From positions 1-26,308 of the forward strand of contig DIFU01000139.1 in the NCBI GenBank assembly GCA_002419285.1: a stretch of DNA of 26,308 bases, written 5' to 3'. Both the position numbers and the translations under genes were made by a program. This stretch comes from Prolixibacteraceae bacterium UBA5740. Lineage in GTDB: Bacteria; Bacteroidota; Bacteroidia; Bacteroidales; Prolixibacteraceae. Positions 7,734 through 14,916 of this stretch are shown here, one piece after another (the stretch's first letter is position 1; every line of letters starts with the position of its first letter). The notes beneath the pieces are model-generated. The model was not told the DNA's origin, searched no databases, and saw only the letters and a program-made list of their open reading frames with translations.

Positions 7734-8246
7734 ATGATTTATCAGTTTAAAGTCACATCATACCAACCCTCCCGATTTCAGTTCAACCTTGAGGCTGATT
7801 CGGAGCATAGCTTTCAGGACTTGCACCTGGTTCTGCAAGCTGCCGCAGGAATATCTCCATTTCAAATGGCATCCTTCTTCGTATTCGATGCATCCGGGAA
7901 ATCAAACACCGAGATATCTGAAGTTGAGCTTCCCTGCTCGAAGGCTCCCTGCCTGAGCATGCGAAATACCCTTATAAAAGATATACTATCATCCAATACA
8001 CCATACATACGTTACACCTACGATTTGTTTAACGATTATTCACTCATTTTGGAATTAACTGGAATAAATATGGAAAAGAATCTCAGAGAACCATTGGTTA
8101 TGGGGAACGGTAATGATTCACCAACAGAAGTACTGGATGAGATCATCACCAATGATGCCTCGGCAGACACAAACCATTCGCCTGACTACGGCATGCTCGA
8201 TGATTACTACGAAATTTTCGGTGACATCGAAGAATTGACCTTATAA
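7734..8246 (+). CDS. pRiA4b ORF-3 / IS1096 TnpR-passenger-like protein
   Basis: This 170-aa protein starts MIYQFKVTSYQPSRFQFNLE and continues with HSFQDLHLVLQAAAG. The pattern resembles the N-terminal half of the PRiA4_ORF3 family (PF07929: a YQFKV strand, then tF.dLH..IQ.A.g). It is followed by SFFVFDASGK and an acidic C-terminal tail (MLDDYYEIFGDIEELTL). The biochemical role of the family is unknown; members occur both on mobile elements and as stand-alone chromosomal genes in Bacteroidetes. The start at 7734 is chosen because the longer frame opens with a TTG ahead of a likely -7 box, and family members begin with M.Y.FKV. It forms its own unit: terminators lie on both sides, and no transposase or toxin partner is adjacent. 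The C-terminal half is diverged, so the family call is moderately sure. Confidence 0.65.
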   Translation: MIYQFKVTSYQPSRFQFNLEADSEHSFQDLHLVLQAAAGISPFQMASFFVFDASGKSNTEISEVELPCSKAPCLSMRNTLIKDILSSNTPYIRYTYDLFNDYSLILELTGINMEKNLREPLVMGNGNDSPTEVLDEIITNDASADTNHSPDYGMLDDYYEIFGDIEELTL

Positions 8247-8267
8247 TCCAATGGAATGAAAATTCTT

Positions 8268-8296
8268 ACGGTCCGGCCTCCCGGACCGTTTTTTTA
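8268..8296 (+). terminator. Intrinsic terminator after the TnpR-passenger-like gene
   Basis: A perfect 9-bp GC-rich stem pairs ACGGTCCGG (8268-8276) with CCGGACCGT (8281-8289) around a CCTC loop, followed by seven T residues (8289-8295). It ends the unit before the miaA promoter. Confidence 0.9.
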
Positions 8297-8331
8297 CCCC
8301 ATTAAAGGCCCACTGGTTTAAATCGAATAAC

Positions 8332-8339
8332 TATTTTTG
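8332..8339 (+). promoter_or_regulatory. Candidate -7 box for the miaA operon
   Basis: TATTTTTG matches TAnnTTTG and lies 25 nt before ATG 8365, just after the preceding terminator. No clear TTG is seen at the -33 spacing. Confidence 0.45.
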
Positions 8340-8364
8340 GCCGAAAGTCATTGTACCCATTTTT

Positions 8365-9294
8365 ATGAAACCCATTCTGGTAGTTGTAACTGGTCCGACA
8401 GCCATAGGCAAAACATCGGTGAGCATCAGCATAGCACAGCATTTTGGCACCGAAATAATATCTGCCGACTCCCGTCAATTATTCAGGGAAATGGTCATTG
8501 GCACTGCTGTACCCGACCATGATGAACTAATGCTGGTACCTCACCATTTTATTCATACCCAGTCAATTTTCGATTATTACAATGCCAGTCGCTTTGAATT
8601 GGAGGTACTTGAAAAATTATCGCTGTTGTTCAAAAAAAATGATTTGGTGGTGATGACCGGAGGTTCAATGCTTTATATAGATGCAGTTTGCAACGGGATC
8701 GATGATTTACCTGCCATCGACTTCCGGATCAGGGAACAGGTAATTGAACAATTTCATAATGAAGGCCTTGAACCTCTAAAAGCCGAACTGAAAACCCTAG
8801 ACCCTGAATATTATAGCCAGGTCGACCTGAAAAATCCGAAACGCATTATGCATGCGATTGAAATTTGCAGGATGACTGGAAAAACATTCACCTCATTCAG
8901 GACAAACAAAAAAAAAGAAAGACCTTTTGACCTGATCAAAATTGGCCTTACCGCATCCCGTGAAATCCTGTATGACAGGATCAACCGCAGGGTGGAGGCC
9001 ATGATTGAGGCCGGACTGGAGGAAGAGGCCAAACGACTGTTTGAACACCGTGAAAACAATGCCTTGAATACGGTAGGCTATCGTGAATGGTTTGAACATT
9101 TCGAAGGCTCAATCACCCGGGAGGAGGCAATTGAGAAAATAAAGAGTAACACCCGCCGGTATGCACGAAAACAACAAACCTGGTTTAAACGGGATCAGGA
9201 CATCCGATGGTTTGATATTTCCGACAAAGACCTGATCATCCCAGCCATCCTCCAAAAAATGAATAACCCATGGAAGAAGCAGGAAAATTTATAA
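8365..9294 (+). CDS. miaA: tRNA dimethylallyltransferase MiaA
   Basis: MiaA transfers a dimethylallyl group to N6 of A37 in tRNAs that read codons beginning with U, the first step of ms2i6A formation. The 309-aa length is typical. The P-loop GPTAIGKTS (residues 10-18) binds the diphosphate, and ISADSRQ (residues 32-38) holds the conserved Asp35. TGGSMLYIDAVCNGID is the family GGTGLY-like segment, and the C-terminal RRYARKQQTWFKRD is the typical tRNA-contacting RQxTWFR motif. It opens a dense operon: the next gene starts 25 nt before the miaA stop, so translation is probably coupled. Confidence 0.96.
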   Translation: MKPILVVVTGPTAIGKTSVSISIAQHFGTEIISADSRQLFREMVIGTAVPDHDELMLVPHHFIHTQSIFDYYNASRFELEVLEKLSLLFKKNDLVVMTGGSMLYIDAVCNGIDDLPAIDFRIREQVIEQFHNEGLEPLKAELKTLDPEYYSQVDLKNPKRIMHAIEICRMTGKTFTSFRTNKKKERPFDLIKIGLTASREILYDRINRRVEAMIEAGLEEEAKRLFEHRENNALNTVGYREWFEHFEGSITREEAIEKIKSNTRRYARKQQTWFKRDQDIRWFDISDKDLIIPAILQKMNNPWKKQENL

Positions 9295-9731
9295 TACGGG
9301 TCTATGGACTCATACTAAACTCAAGTGGAGAAGTACTGATTACCGATGAATTCCAATTGGGGCAATCCATGACAAAATTCCCGGGCGGGGGACTCCAATT
9401 CGGCGAGGGTCCTATTAAATGTCTGGTCAGAGAAATCAGGGAAGAGTGTAACCAGCAGGAAATTAAAAACATCCGGCATTTTTACACCACCGAATTTTTC
9501 CAGAAAGCACTATTCTACCCAAACCACCAATTGATCAGTATATACTATACGGCAGAGCTTGACGGTAACCCCTCTTTCACAATCAGCGATCAACCACACC
9601 AATACCCTGCTGGAATCAATGGAGGCCAGTCGTTTCGATGGATCAAAATAAATATGCTGGATCCTTCGGAATTCAGCTTCCCAATTGATAAATTAGTGGC
9701 TGCTAAATTGCAGGAATCCATAGAGTTTTAA
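9270..9731 (+). CDS. Nudix hydrolase
   Basis: This 153-aa protein has a Nudix box at residues 40-62. Gly40, Glu46, Arg54, Glu55, Glu58 and Glu59 fit GX5EX7REUXEEXGU, so the Mg2+-binding glutamates are intact, while the final Gly-U pair is replaced by Asn61-Gln62. It begins with a beta-strand segment (FIIRVYGLILNSSGEVLITDE) typical of small single-domain Nudix proteins. The substrate cannot be read from sequence; nucleoside diphosphate derivatives are the usual class. The first ATG overlaps miaA by 25 nt in another frame, and the next gene starts one base after its stop. Cotranscription with glycan and heptose genes might hint at a nucleotide-sugar-related substrate, but this is speculation. 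Confidence 0.88.
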   Translation: MEEAGKFIIRVYGLILNSSGEVLITDEFQLGQSMTKFPGGGLQFGEGPIKCLVREIREECNQQEIKNIRHFYTTEFFQKALFYPNHQLISIYYTAELDGNPSFTISDQPHQYPAGINGGQSFRWIKINMLDPSEFSFPIDKLVAAKLQESIEF

Positions 9732-9732
9732 C

Positions 9733-10884
9733 ATGAAAATAGTGATCATCGGTCCGGCTCACCCCTACCGAGGTGGCATTGCCGCCTTTAATGAACGACT
9801 GGCTCAAGAATTTATCAGGGAAGGACATGAAGTCAGGATCGAAACATTCACGCTGCAATATCCTGGTTTTCTTTTTCCCGGCAAAACACAGTTTTCGGAT
9901 GATCCCCAACCAGAAGGATTGCCCATTAAAAGAACGATCAGCAGCATAAATCCCCTGAACTGGTTATCGGTTGGATCCCGGTTACGAAAGGAAGAACCAG
10001 ACCTGGTGATTTCAAGATTCTGGATTCCCTTCATTGGACCTTCAATCGGAACCATAAACCGCCTGATTGGAAGAAACAGAAAAACCACCGTAATAGGATT
10101 GACTGACAATATCATACCTCATGAAAAGAAACCGGGAGACCGCCCACTCACCAAATGGTTTATTCATTCGTGTGACGGAATAATTGCCATGTCGGAAAGC
10201 GTCCTTTGCGATTTGGATACATTTGATAACCTGAAACCACGTCGCTTTGGCCCCCACCCCATTTACGACCATTACGGTGATATTACGACCCGTGAGGAGG
10301 CCTTAAAAATTCTCGGGCTCGATCCAAATTTCAACTATCTGTTATTCTTTGGCCTGATAAGGGATTACAAAGGCCTCGACCTTGTGATTGAAGCATTGGC
10401 GGACAAACGACTGGTTAACAAGAAAATCCGCCTGATCGTTGCAGGAGAATTTTATTCAGACGAAAAAAAATACAGAGACCTCGTCAGTACCCATCAACTG
10501 GACGATGACATCATTTTTATTGACCGATATATACCAAATAACGAGGTGGCCAACTATTTCAATGCCAGCGACATGGTAGTACAGCCATATAAATCGGCCA
10601 CACAAAGTGGGGTTACCCAGGTGGCATATCATTTTGGCAAACCCATGCTGGTTACCAATGTAGGCGGGCTGCCTGAAATAGTGGCACATCAAAAAGCCGG
10701 GTATGTGTGTGAACCGGAACCTGAAAGTATCTCCGAAGCAATTCTTGATTTCTATGACCAGGAACGAAAAAGCAATTTTGAAGATTTTGTCAAAAAGGAG
10801 AAGGAACGTTTTGCATGGCACCATTTTACCAGATTATTTTATGAACTAAAGACGGAAACTGATGATAAAAAACATTCAAGATAA
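9733..10884 (+). CDS. GT4-family (GT-B fold) glycosyltransferase
   Basis: The protein has 383 residues. It opens MKIVIIGPAHPYRGGIAAFN, the glycine-rich acceptor-side loop of GT-B enzymes. The second Rossmann half contains FFGLIRDYKGLDLVIEAL (about 205-222) and the donor-site region QSGVTQVAYHFGKPM...VGGLPE (about 291-315). The usual EX7E pair of GT4 enzymes is not evident: TQSGVTQVAY stands where those glutamates are expected, a form I associate with a Bacteroidetes subgroup. No membrane segment is seen, so it probably acts on a lipid-linked acceptor at the cytosolic membrane face. It overlaps gmhA by 23 nt, and gmhB follows. This suggests a role in transferring a sugar, perhaps a heptose, during surface-glycan assembly; the donor and acceptor are inferred from context only. 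Confidence 0.88.
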   Translation: MKIVIIGPAHPYRGGIAAFNERLAQEFIREGHEVRIETFTLQYPGFLFPGKTQFSDDPQPEGLPIKRTISSINPLNWLSVGSRLRKEEPDLVISRFWIPFIGPSIGTINRLIGRNRKTTVIGLTDNIIPHEKKPGDRPLTKWFIHSCDGIIAMSESVLCDLDTFDNLKPRRFGPHPIYDHYGDITTREEALKILGLDPNFNYLLFFGLIRDYKGLDLVIEALADKRLVNKKIRLIVAGEFYSDEKKYRDLVSTHQLDDDIIFIDRYIPNNEVANYFNASDMVVQPYKSATQSGVTQVAYHFGKPMLVTNVGGLPEIVAHQKAGYVCEPEPESISEAILDFYDQERKSNFEDFVKKEKERFAWHHFTRLFYELKTETDDKKHSR

Positions 10885-11452
10885 CATCCGTGATTCTATT
10901 GCACTCAAGAATTTGGTCCTGAACGACAGGGCAATCCTCGATCAGGTAGTCAATGCTGCCGAAAAGATTACAGAAGCCCTGAAGGGCGGACACCGGGTAC
11001 TGTTCGGAGGAAACGGTGGAAGCGCAGCAGATGCCCAGCACCTTGCAGCTGAACTTTCAGGTCGGTTTAATCTCGAAAGAAAAGCATTGAACGCGGAGGC
11101 CATTAACATCAATGTTCCATTCCTGACAGCCGTTTCGAATGATTACGACTTCGAGTATTCATATGCCAGGTATCTTGAAGGTGCCGCCCGTACTGGCGAC
11201 ATAGTCGTTTTGCTTTCGACCTCAGGACAATCGGCCAATATTGTTAAGGCCGCTCAATATGCCTCCGCAGAATCAATATACACCATCGCCCTGACTGGAG
11301 AGACTGGGGGCAAGTTACATGATGTCTGCAATCTGACCATACGAATACCTTCGACCAATACCGCCCGTATCCAGGAAGTGCACATGTTGCTTGGACACTG
11401 TATCTGCCAAATGGTCGAGAAAAACATTTTTGTGGCAGGCAGTGCCGAATAA
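10862..11452 (+). CDS. gmhA: Sedoheptulose-7-phosphate isomerase (SIS domain)
   Basis: GmhA converts sedoheptulose 7-phosphate to D-glycero-D-manno-heptose 7-phosphate, the first committed step of nucleotide-heptose synthesis for LPS or other surface glycans. The protein is 196 aa, as usual. It has the SIS sugar-phosphate loops FGGNGGSAADAQHLAAEL (with His60 and Glu64, matching the E. coli metal/active-site His61 and Glu65) and LLSTSGQSANIVKA. The C-terminal RIQEVHMLLGHCIC carries Gln171 and His179, corresponding to E. coli Gln172 and His180. The start at 10862 lies 23 nt inside the preceding glycosyltransferase gene. gmhB follows after 36 nt. The kinase/nucleotidyltransferase that completes the pathway is not in this window. 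Confidence 0.94.
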   Translation: MIKNIQDNIRDSIALKNLVLNDRAILDQVVNAAEKITEALKGGHRVLFGGNGGSAADAQHLAAELSGRFNLERKALNAEAININVPFLTAVSNDYDFEYSYARYLEGAARTGDIVVLLSTSGQSANIVKAAQYASAESIYTIALTGETGGKLHDVCNLTIRIPSTNTARIQEVHMLLGHCICQMVEKNIFVAGSAE

Positions 11453-11488
11453 ATAAAATACAATCACTGAAGAGAAACTGGCTGACCA

Positions 11489-11980
11489 ATGAATAGGGCA
11501 CTTTTCCTGGATAGAGATGGTACCATCAATGAAGAAAAAAATTACGTATATAGAATCGGGGATTTTATTTTCAGGGATGGCATTTTAGAGTTGGTAAAGC
11601 AATATTACGATGCAGGATATGCTATTTTTGTAGTAACCAACCAATCAGGGATTGCGAGAGGCCTTTACACCGAGGCTGATTTTGAAATAGTCACTCGTTG
11701 GATGGAAGGGGAGTTCAGGAAAAATGGAATTGAAATCACCCGGGTTTACCATTGTCCCCATCACCCCGATATAACAGGAGAATGTCAATGCAGAAAACCG
11801 AATTCAGGATTGATTCTGCAGGCATTGGCTGAATATGACATAAATCCGGCACAAAGTGTGCTGATAGGTGATAAGGAATCAGATGTAATTGCCGGGAGAA
11901 ACGCCGGAATTGGAACCATCATCAGGATCAATGAAACTGGAAGGGTAGATATAGCGAATGGCACTGTTTACAAAGGCTGA
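11489..11980 (+). CDS. gmhB: D-glycero-D-manno-heptose-1,7-bisphosphate 7-phosphatase
   Basis: This HAD-superfamily phosphatase removes the 7-phosphate of heptose 1,7-bisphosphate, the step after GmhA and the heptose kinase. Its 163 residues start MNRALFLDRDGTINEE with nucleophile Asp8 and acid/base Asp10. VVTNQSGIARG (residues 48-58) is HAD motif II. The zinc loop CPH...CQC with Cys89, His91, Cys99 and Cys101 matches the GmhB-specific zinc site. IGDKESDVIAGRNAGI is the C-terminal motif IV. It shares 23 nt with the start of the RelA/SpoT gene. A histidinol-phosphatase role is the main alternative within this subfamily, but the gmhA neighbour makes the heptose role more likely. Confidence 0.92.
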   Translation: MNRALFLDRDGTINEEKNYVYRIGDFIFRDGILELVKQYYDAGYAIFVVTNQSGIARGLYTEADFEIVTRWMEGEFRKNGIEITRVYHCPHHPDITGECQCRKPNSGLILQALAEYDINPAQSVLIGDKESDVIAGRNAGIGTIIRINETGRVDIANGTVYKG

Positions 11981-14180
11981 AATACGACAAATCAACGATT
12001 GTTACGATGACCTCGTCAGAGAAATCGGCAAACGGTTTGATGCAGAGCGAATGGCAAAAGTCAAAAAAGCATTTGATTTTGCGAATTCTGCTCATGAAGG
12101 TGTGCGCCGTAAATCAGGGGAGCCATATATCGTTCACCCGATAGCCGTTGCAACCATTGTTGCCAGGGATTTGGGTCTTGGCGCCACATCCGTAATCGCC
12201 TCCATTTTGCATGATGTGGTGGAAGATACTGAATACTCCACCACCGACATTGAAAACATGTTCGGCAAAGATGTTGCCCGAATAGTCGATGGCCTGACCA
12301 AGCTCTCCGGTGAAATGGATGGACGTCAGGCCCTGACCCTCAGAAAGATGCTAATGACCCTTTCTGACGACGTAAGGGTAATTCTTATCAAGTTGGCCGA
12401 CCGGCTCCACAACATGAGAACCCTTGAATCACTGCCTCCCTACAAGCAAATCAAGACGGCCAGTGAAACGCTCTACCTATATGCCCCTTTGGCACACAGG
12501 CTTGGACTCTATTCGATAAAAAACGAACTGGAGGAACTGAGTTTCAGGTTTAAACATCCCGAAGATTACCGGGATTTACTCTACCAGTTGCACGACCAGG
12601 AAGAAAAGCGAAACTATCTGGTTAATCAGTTTATTGCCCCCATTAAACAGAGGCTTGCCGAAGAGAATATTGAGTGCACAGTCACCCACCGTCTCAAATC
12701 GATGTACTCGATCTGGACCAAAATGCACAACAAGGGGATTACGCTTGACGAAGTTTACGATCTGCTGGCCATTCGAATCATCCTGAAGGGGAAGCCGGGC
12801 GTTTCCGAAAAACGTCAGTGCTTTGAAGTATTGTCACTGGTTACCGATATTTATGCCCCAAAACCGGATCGAATACGTGATTGGATTACCATGCCCAGGG
12901 CGAATGGCTATGAGTCGTTGCATGTAACCGTGATGGGCCCCCAGGGAAAATGGGTAGAAGTCCAGATCAGGACAGAACGAATGGACCAGGTGGCTGAATA
13001 TGGCTTTGCGGCCCATTATAAATATAAAGGTACTGTCACTTCCGAAAACGAACTGGACCGGTGGATTGCCAGAATCAGGGAACACCTCACCAACTCGGAA
13101 TACGATGCATTCGAATTTCTCGATGAATTTAAGATGAATCTGTTCACCGATGAAATTGTGGTCTTTACTCCCAAGGGCAAACTGATCAAACTCCCCAAGG
13201 AATCGACCATTGTTGATGTTGCTTACGAAATACACAGTGATCTGGGGAATAAGTGTATAGGGGCTAAGGTTAATTTCAGGCTTGTCCCGCCCAGTCATAT
13301 TTTACAAAATGGCGACCAGATTGAAATCCTGACTGCAGAAAGCCAGACTCCCCAGCCTGAATGGCTGAACTTTGTTACCACTGCAAAGGCCAAAACCAAA
13401 ATCAAGGATGCCTTGAAGCTGGAAAAAAAACAGCATCTTGAAATAGGGAGAGAAAAGGTTGAAGAGGCCATCCGCAACCACGGTTTCCCTTTGGTGGCCA
13501 ATACCACAAAGAAAATCGTAGCTCACTATAACCTGAACAACAAAGAGCAACTCTACTCCCATGTTGGCATGGGACTGATTGATCTACAGGACCTCGATCA
13601 GGTACTTAAACGCAAGTCAGTCAACAAGTTTGTCAAATACTGGAACATTACCTTCAACAGGAAAGGCAAAGAGGAACCTTCGGTTGAAACTGAAGAAAAA
13701 ACAATGGTATTTGACAAGCGAAAGCCATTTATACTGAAAGAAAACCCGGATAACATCGAATACTCATTGGCCAAATGCTGTAATCCCATTCCAGGTGATG
13801 ATGTAATTGGTTACATCGGATCCGGCGACCTTGTAATCATCCATAAAAAGGAGTGTCCCACGGCTGAAAAATTATTGGCAAGCCAGGGCGACAAGGTGAT
13901 CACCGCCGAATGGACCAAATTTAAAAAACTCTCATACCTTACCAGGCTGTCATTGAGTGGATTCGACCGGCTGGGAATCGTAAATGAAGTTACCAATATC
14001 ATTTCCAAACTTCATAACATCAACATGCGATCAGTGAAATTCGACACGCATGACGGAATATTTGAAGGCGACCTCTATTTATATATTCACAACACCGAGG
14101 ACCTTCAGCATCTTATTCTGCAATTGAGAAAAATCAAAGGAATAGAAAAGGTTACCAGGGTTGAAAACCTGAACGAATAA
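11958..14180 (+). CDS. Bifunctional RelA/SpoT-type (p)ppGpp synthetase/hydrolase
   Basis: The 740-aa protein has the complete long RSH layout. The HD hydrolase domain comes first: His46 in HEGVRRKSGEPYIVHP, the motif HDVVEDTE with His85/Asp86, and Asp148 in LADRLHNMRT. The (p)ppGpp synthetase domain follows at about 235-345 (THRLKSMYSIWTKM, YESLHVTVMGPQGKWVEVQIRTE). A TGS domain is at about 399-460 (VVFTPKGKLIKLP). A conserved-cysteine region (AKCCNPIPGDDVIGY) and a C-terminal ACT domain (RLGIVNEVTNIIS) complete it. It therefore probably both makes and degrades the stringent-response alarmone. Its start overlaps gmhB by 23 nt, making it the last gene of the miaA-heptose operon; the next downstream ATG would lose the first helix. 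No terminator is evident after it. Confidence 0.95.
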   Translation: MALFTKAEIRQINDCYDDLVREIGKRFDAERMAKVKKAFDFANSAHEGVRRKSGEPYIVHPIAVATIVARDLGLGATSVIASILHDVVEDTEYSTTDIENMFGKDVARIVDGLTKLSGEMDGRQALTLRKMLMTLSDDVRVILIKLADRLHNMRTLESLPPYKQIKTASETLYLYAPLAHRLGLYSIKNELEELSFRFKHPEDYRDLLYQLHDQEEKRNYLVNQFIAPIKQRLAEENIECTVTHRLKSMYSIWTKMHNKGITLDEVYDLLAIRIILKGKPGVSEKRQCFEVLSLVTDIYAPKPDRIRDWITMPRANGYESLHVTVMGPQGKWVEVQIRTERMDQVAEYGFAAHYKYKGTVTSENELDRWIARIREHLTNSEYDAFEFLDEFKMNLFTDEIVVFTPKGKLIKLPKESTIVDVAYEIHSDLGNKCIGAKVNFRLVPPSHILQNGDQIEILTAESQTPQPEWLNFVTTAKAKTKIKDALKLEKKQHLEIGREKVEEAIRNHGFPLVANTTKKIVAHYNLNNKEQLYSHVGMGLIDLQDLDQVLKRKSVNKFVKYWNITFNRKGKEEPSVETEEKTMVFDKRKPFILKENPDNIEYSLAKCCNPIPGDDVIGYIGSGDLVIIHKKECPTAEKLLASQGDKVITAEWTKFKKLSYLTRLSLSGFDRLGIVNEVTNIISKLHNINMRSVKFDTHDGIFEGDLYLYIHNTEDLQHLILQLRKIKGIEKVTRVENLNE

Positions 14181-14264
14181 CCTGGTGCATTAGGAGAACA
14201 GCAAACAGCCGGTCAGATGAATTGATAATCGGTTGAAATTTTATACAATATTTAAAAAAACGGC

Positions 14265-14272
14265 TATATTTG
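14265..14272 (+). promoter_or_regulatory. Candidate -7 box for the Fur-family gene
   Basis: TATATTTG matches TAnnTTTG and ends 26 nt before ATG 14299. The nearest upstream TTG is 29 nt away, so the -33 element is unclear. Its position argues against the longer frame that starts at TTG 14233. Confidence 0.5.
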
Positions 14273-14298
14273 AATCGCTATTTGAAATTGGTTTAAAT

Positions 14299-14745
14299 AT
14301 GGATAACGATAAAACCAAGGAAGCCGTAAAAACGATTTTCACCGAATACCTGGAGGTGAACGGCCACCGGAAGACACCTGAAAGATTCGCCATTGTGGAT
14401 GAGATATTTTCCAAGGATGGACATTTTGATGTGGAGTCCCTTTATATCTCGATGAAGAATAAAAATTACCGGGTCAGCCGGGCCACACTCTATAATACCA
14501 TTGAATTACTGCTTGGATGCAAACTTTTGGTAAGGCACCAGTTCGGTAAAAACATTGCCCAGTTCGAAAAGGCCTTTGCCCGCAAACTACACGATCACCT
14601 CATTGACATCAATACCGGTCAGATTGTTGAATTTTATGATCCCCGAATCAGGGAAATCATTGAAGATGCCTGTAAAAAGAACAATTTTGAACTTTCTCAC
14701 CACACATTATATATATACGGTCACTATATTGAACCACAAGAATAA
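14299..14745 (+). CDS. Fur-family transcriptional regulator lacking structural zinc cysteines
   Basis: From ATG 14299 the protein is 148 aa, the normal Fur length. The N-terminal winged-helix part reads NGHRKTPERFAIVDEIF, with HFDVESLY and the recognition helix RVSRATLYNTIELL (residues 58-71). The dimerisation part contains KLHDHLIDINTGQIVEFYDPRI (97-118). At this place most Fur proteins have HLICxxCG; here Asp103 and Thr106 replace the two cysteines, and no second CxxC follows, so the structural zinc site is absent. His-rich positions (LHDHLI, SHHTLYIYGHY) could still form a regulatory metal site. It is a single-gene unit directly upstream of the separately promoted purA. The sensed metal or signal cannot be decided; Fe, Zn and peroxide sensing are all open. 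Confidence 0.9.
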   Translation: MDNDKTKEAVKTIFTEYLEVNGHRKTPERFAIVDEIFSKDGHFDVESLYISMKNKNYRVSRATLYNTIELLLGCKLLVRHQFGKNIAQFEKAFARKLHDHLIDINTGQIVEFYDPRIREIIEDACKKNNFELSHHTLYIYGHYIEPQE

Positions 14746-14810
14746 CCGGGTATTACTCCCTTGCTTATTTTAATTTTAAATAGCATACTCAATAACAGAC
14801 AGCCTCCCTA

Positions 14811-14818
14811 TAACTTTG
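14811..14818 (+). promoter_or_regulatory. Candidate -7 box for purA-recR
   Basis: TAACTTTG is an exact TAnnTTTG match, located about 100 nt before ATG 14917 and 33 nt before the alternative ATG 14851. No TTG at the -33 spacing is visible. Confidence 0.42.
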
Positions 14819-14916
14819 AATAATTTGTATTTTTACCCAATGGGAAGGACATGCCCGTGACTTATATTCATGCAAAAGACGCAGAGCCTATCCCGTCAAC
14901 TAAAAAAAGAAAATTC

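Noticed and set aside
14840..14860. A six-codon upstream frame (MGRTCP) ahead of purA, and the in-frame ATG at 14851
   Set aside because: The mini-frame is too short to separate from chance. The 22-residue extension from 14851 is not part of the PurA fold, and 14917 gives the normal N-terminus.
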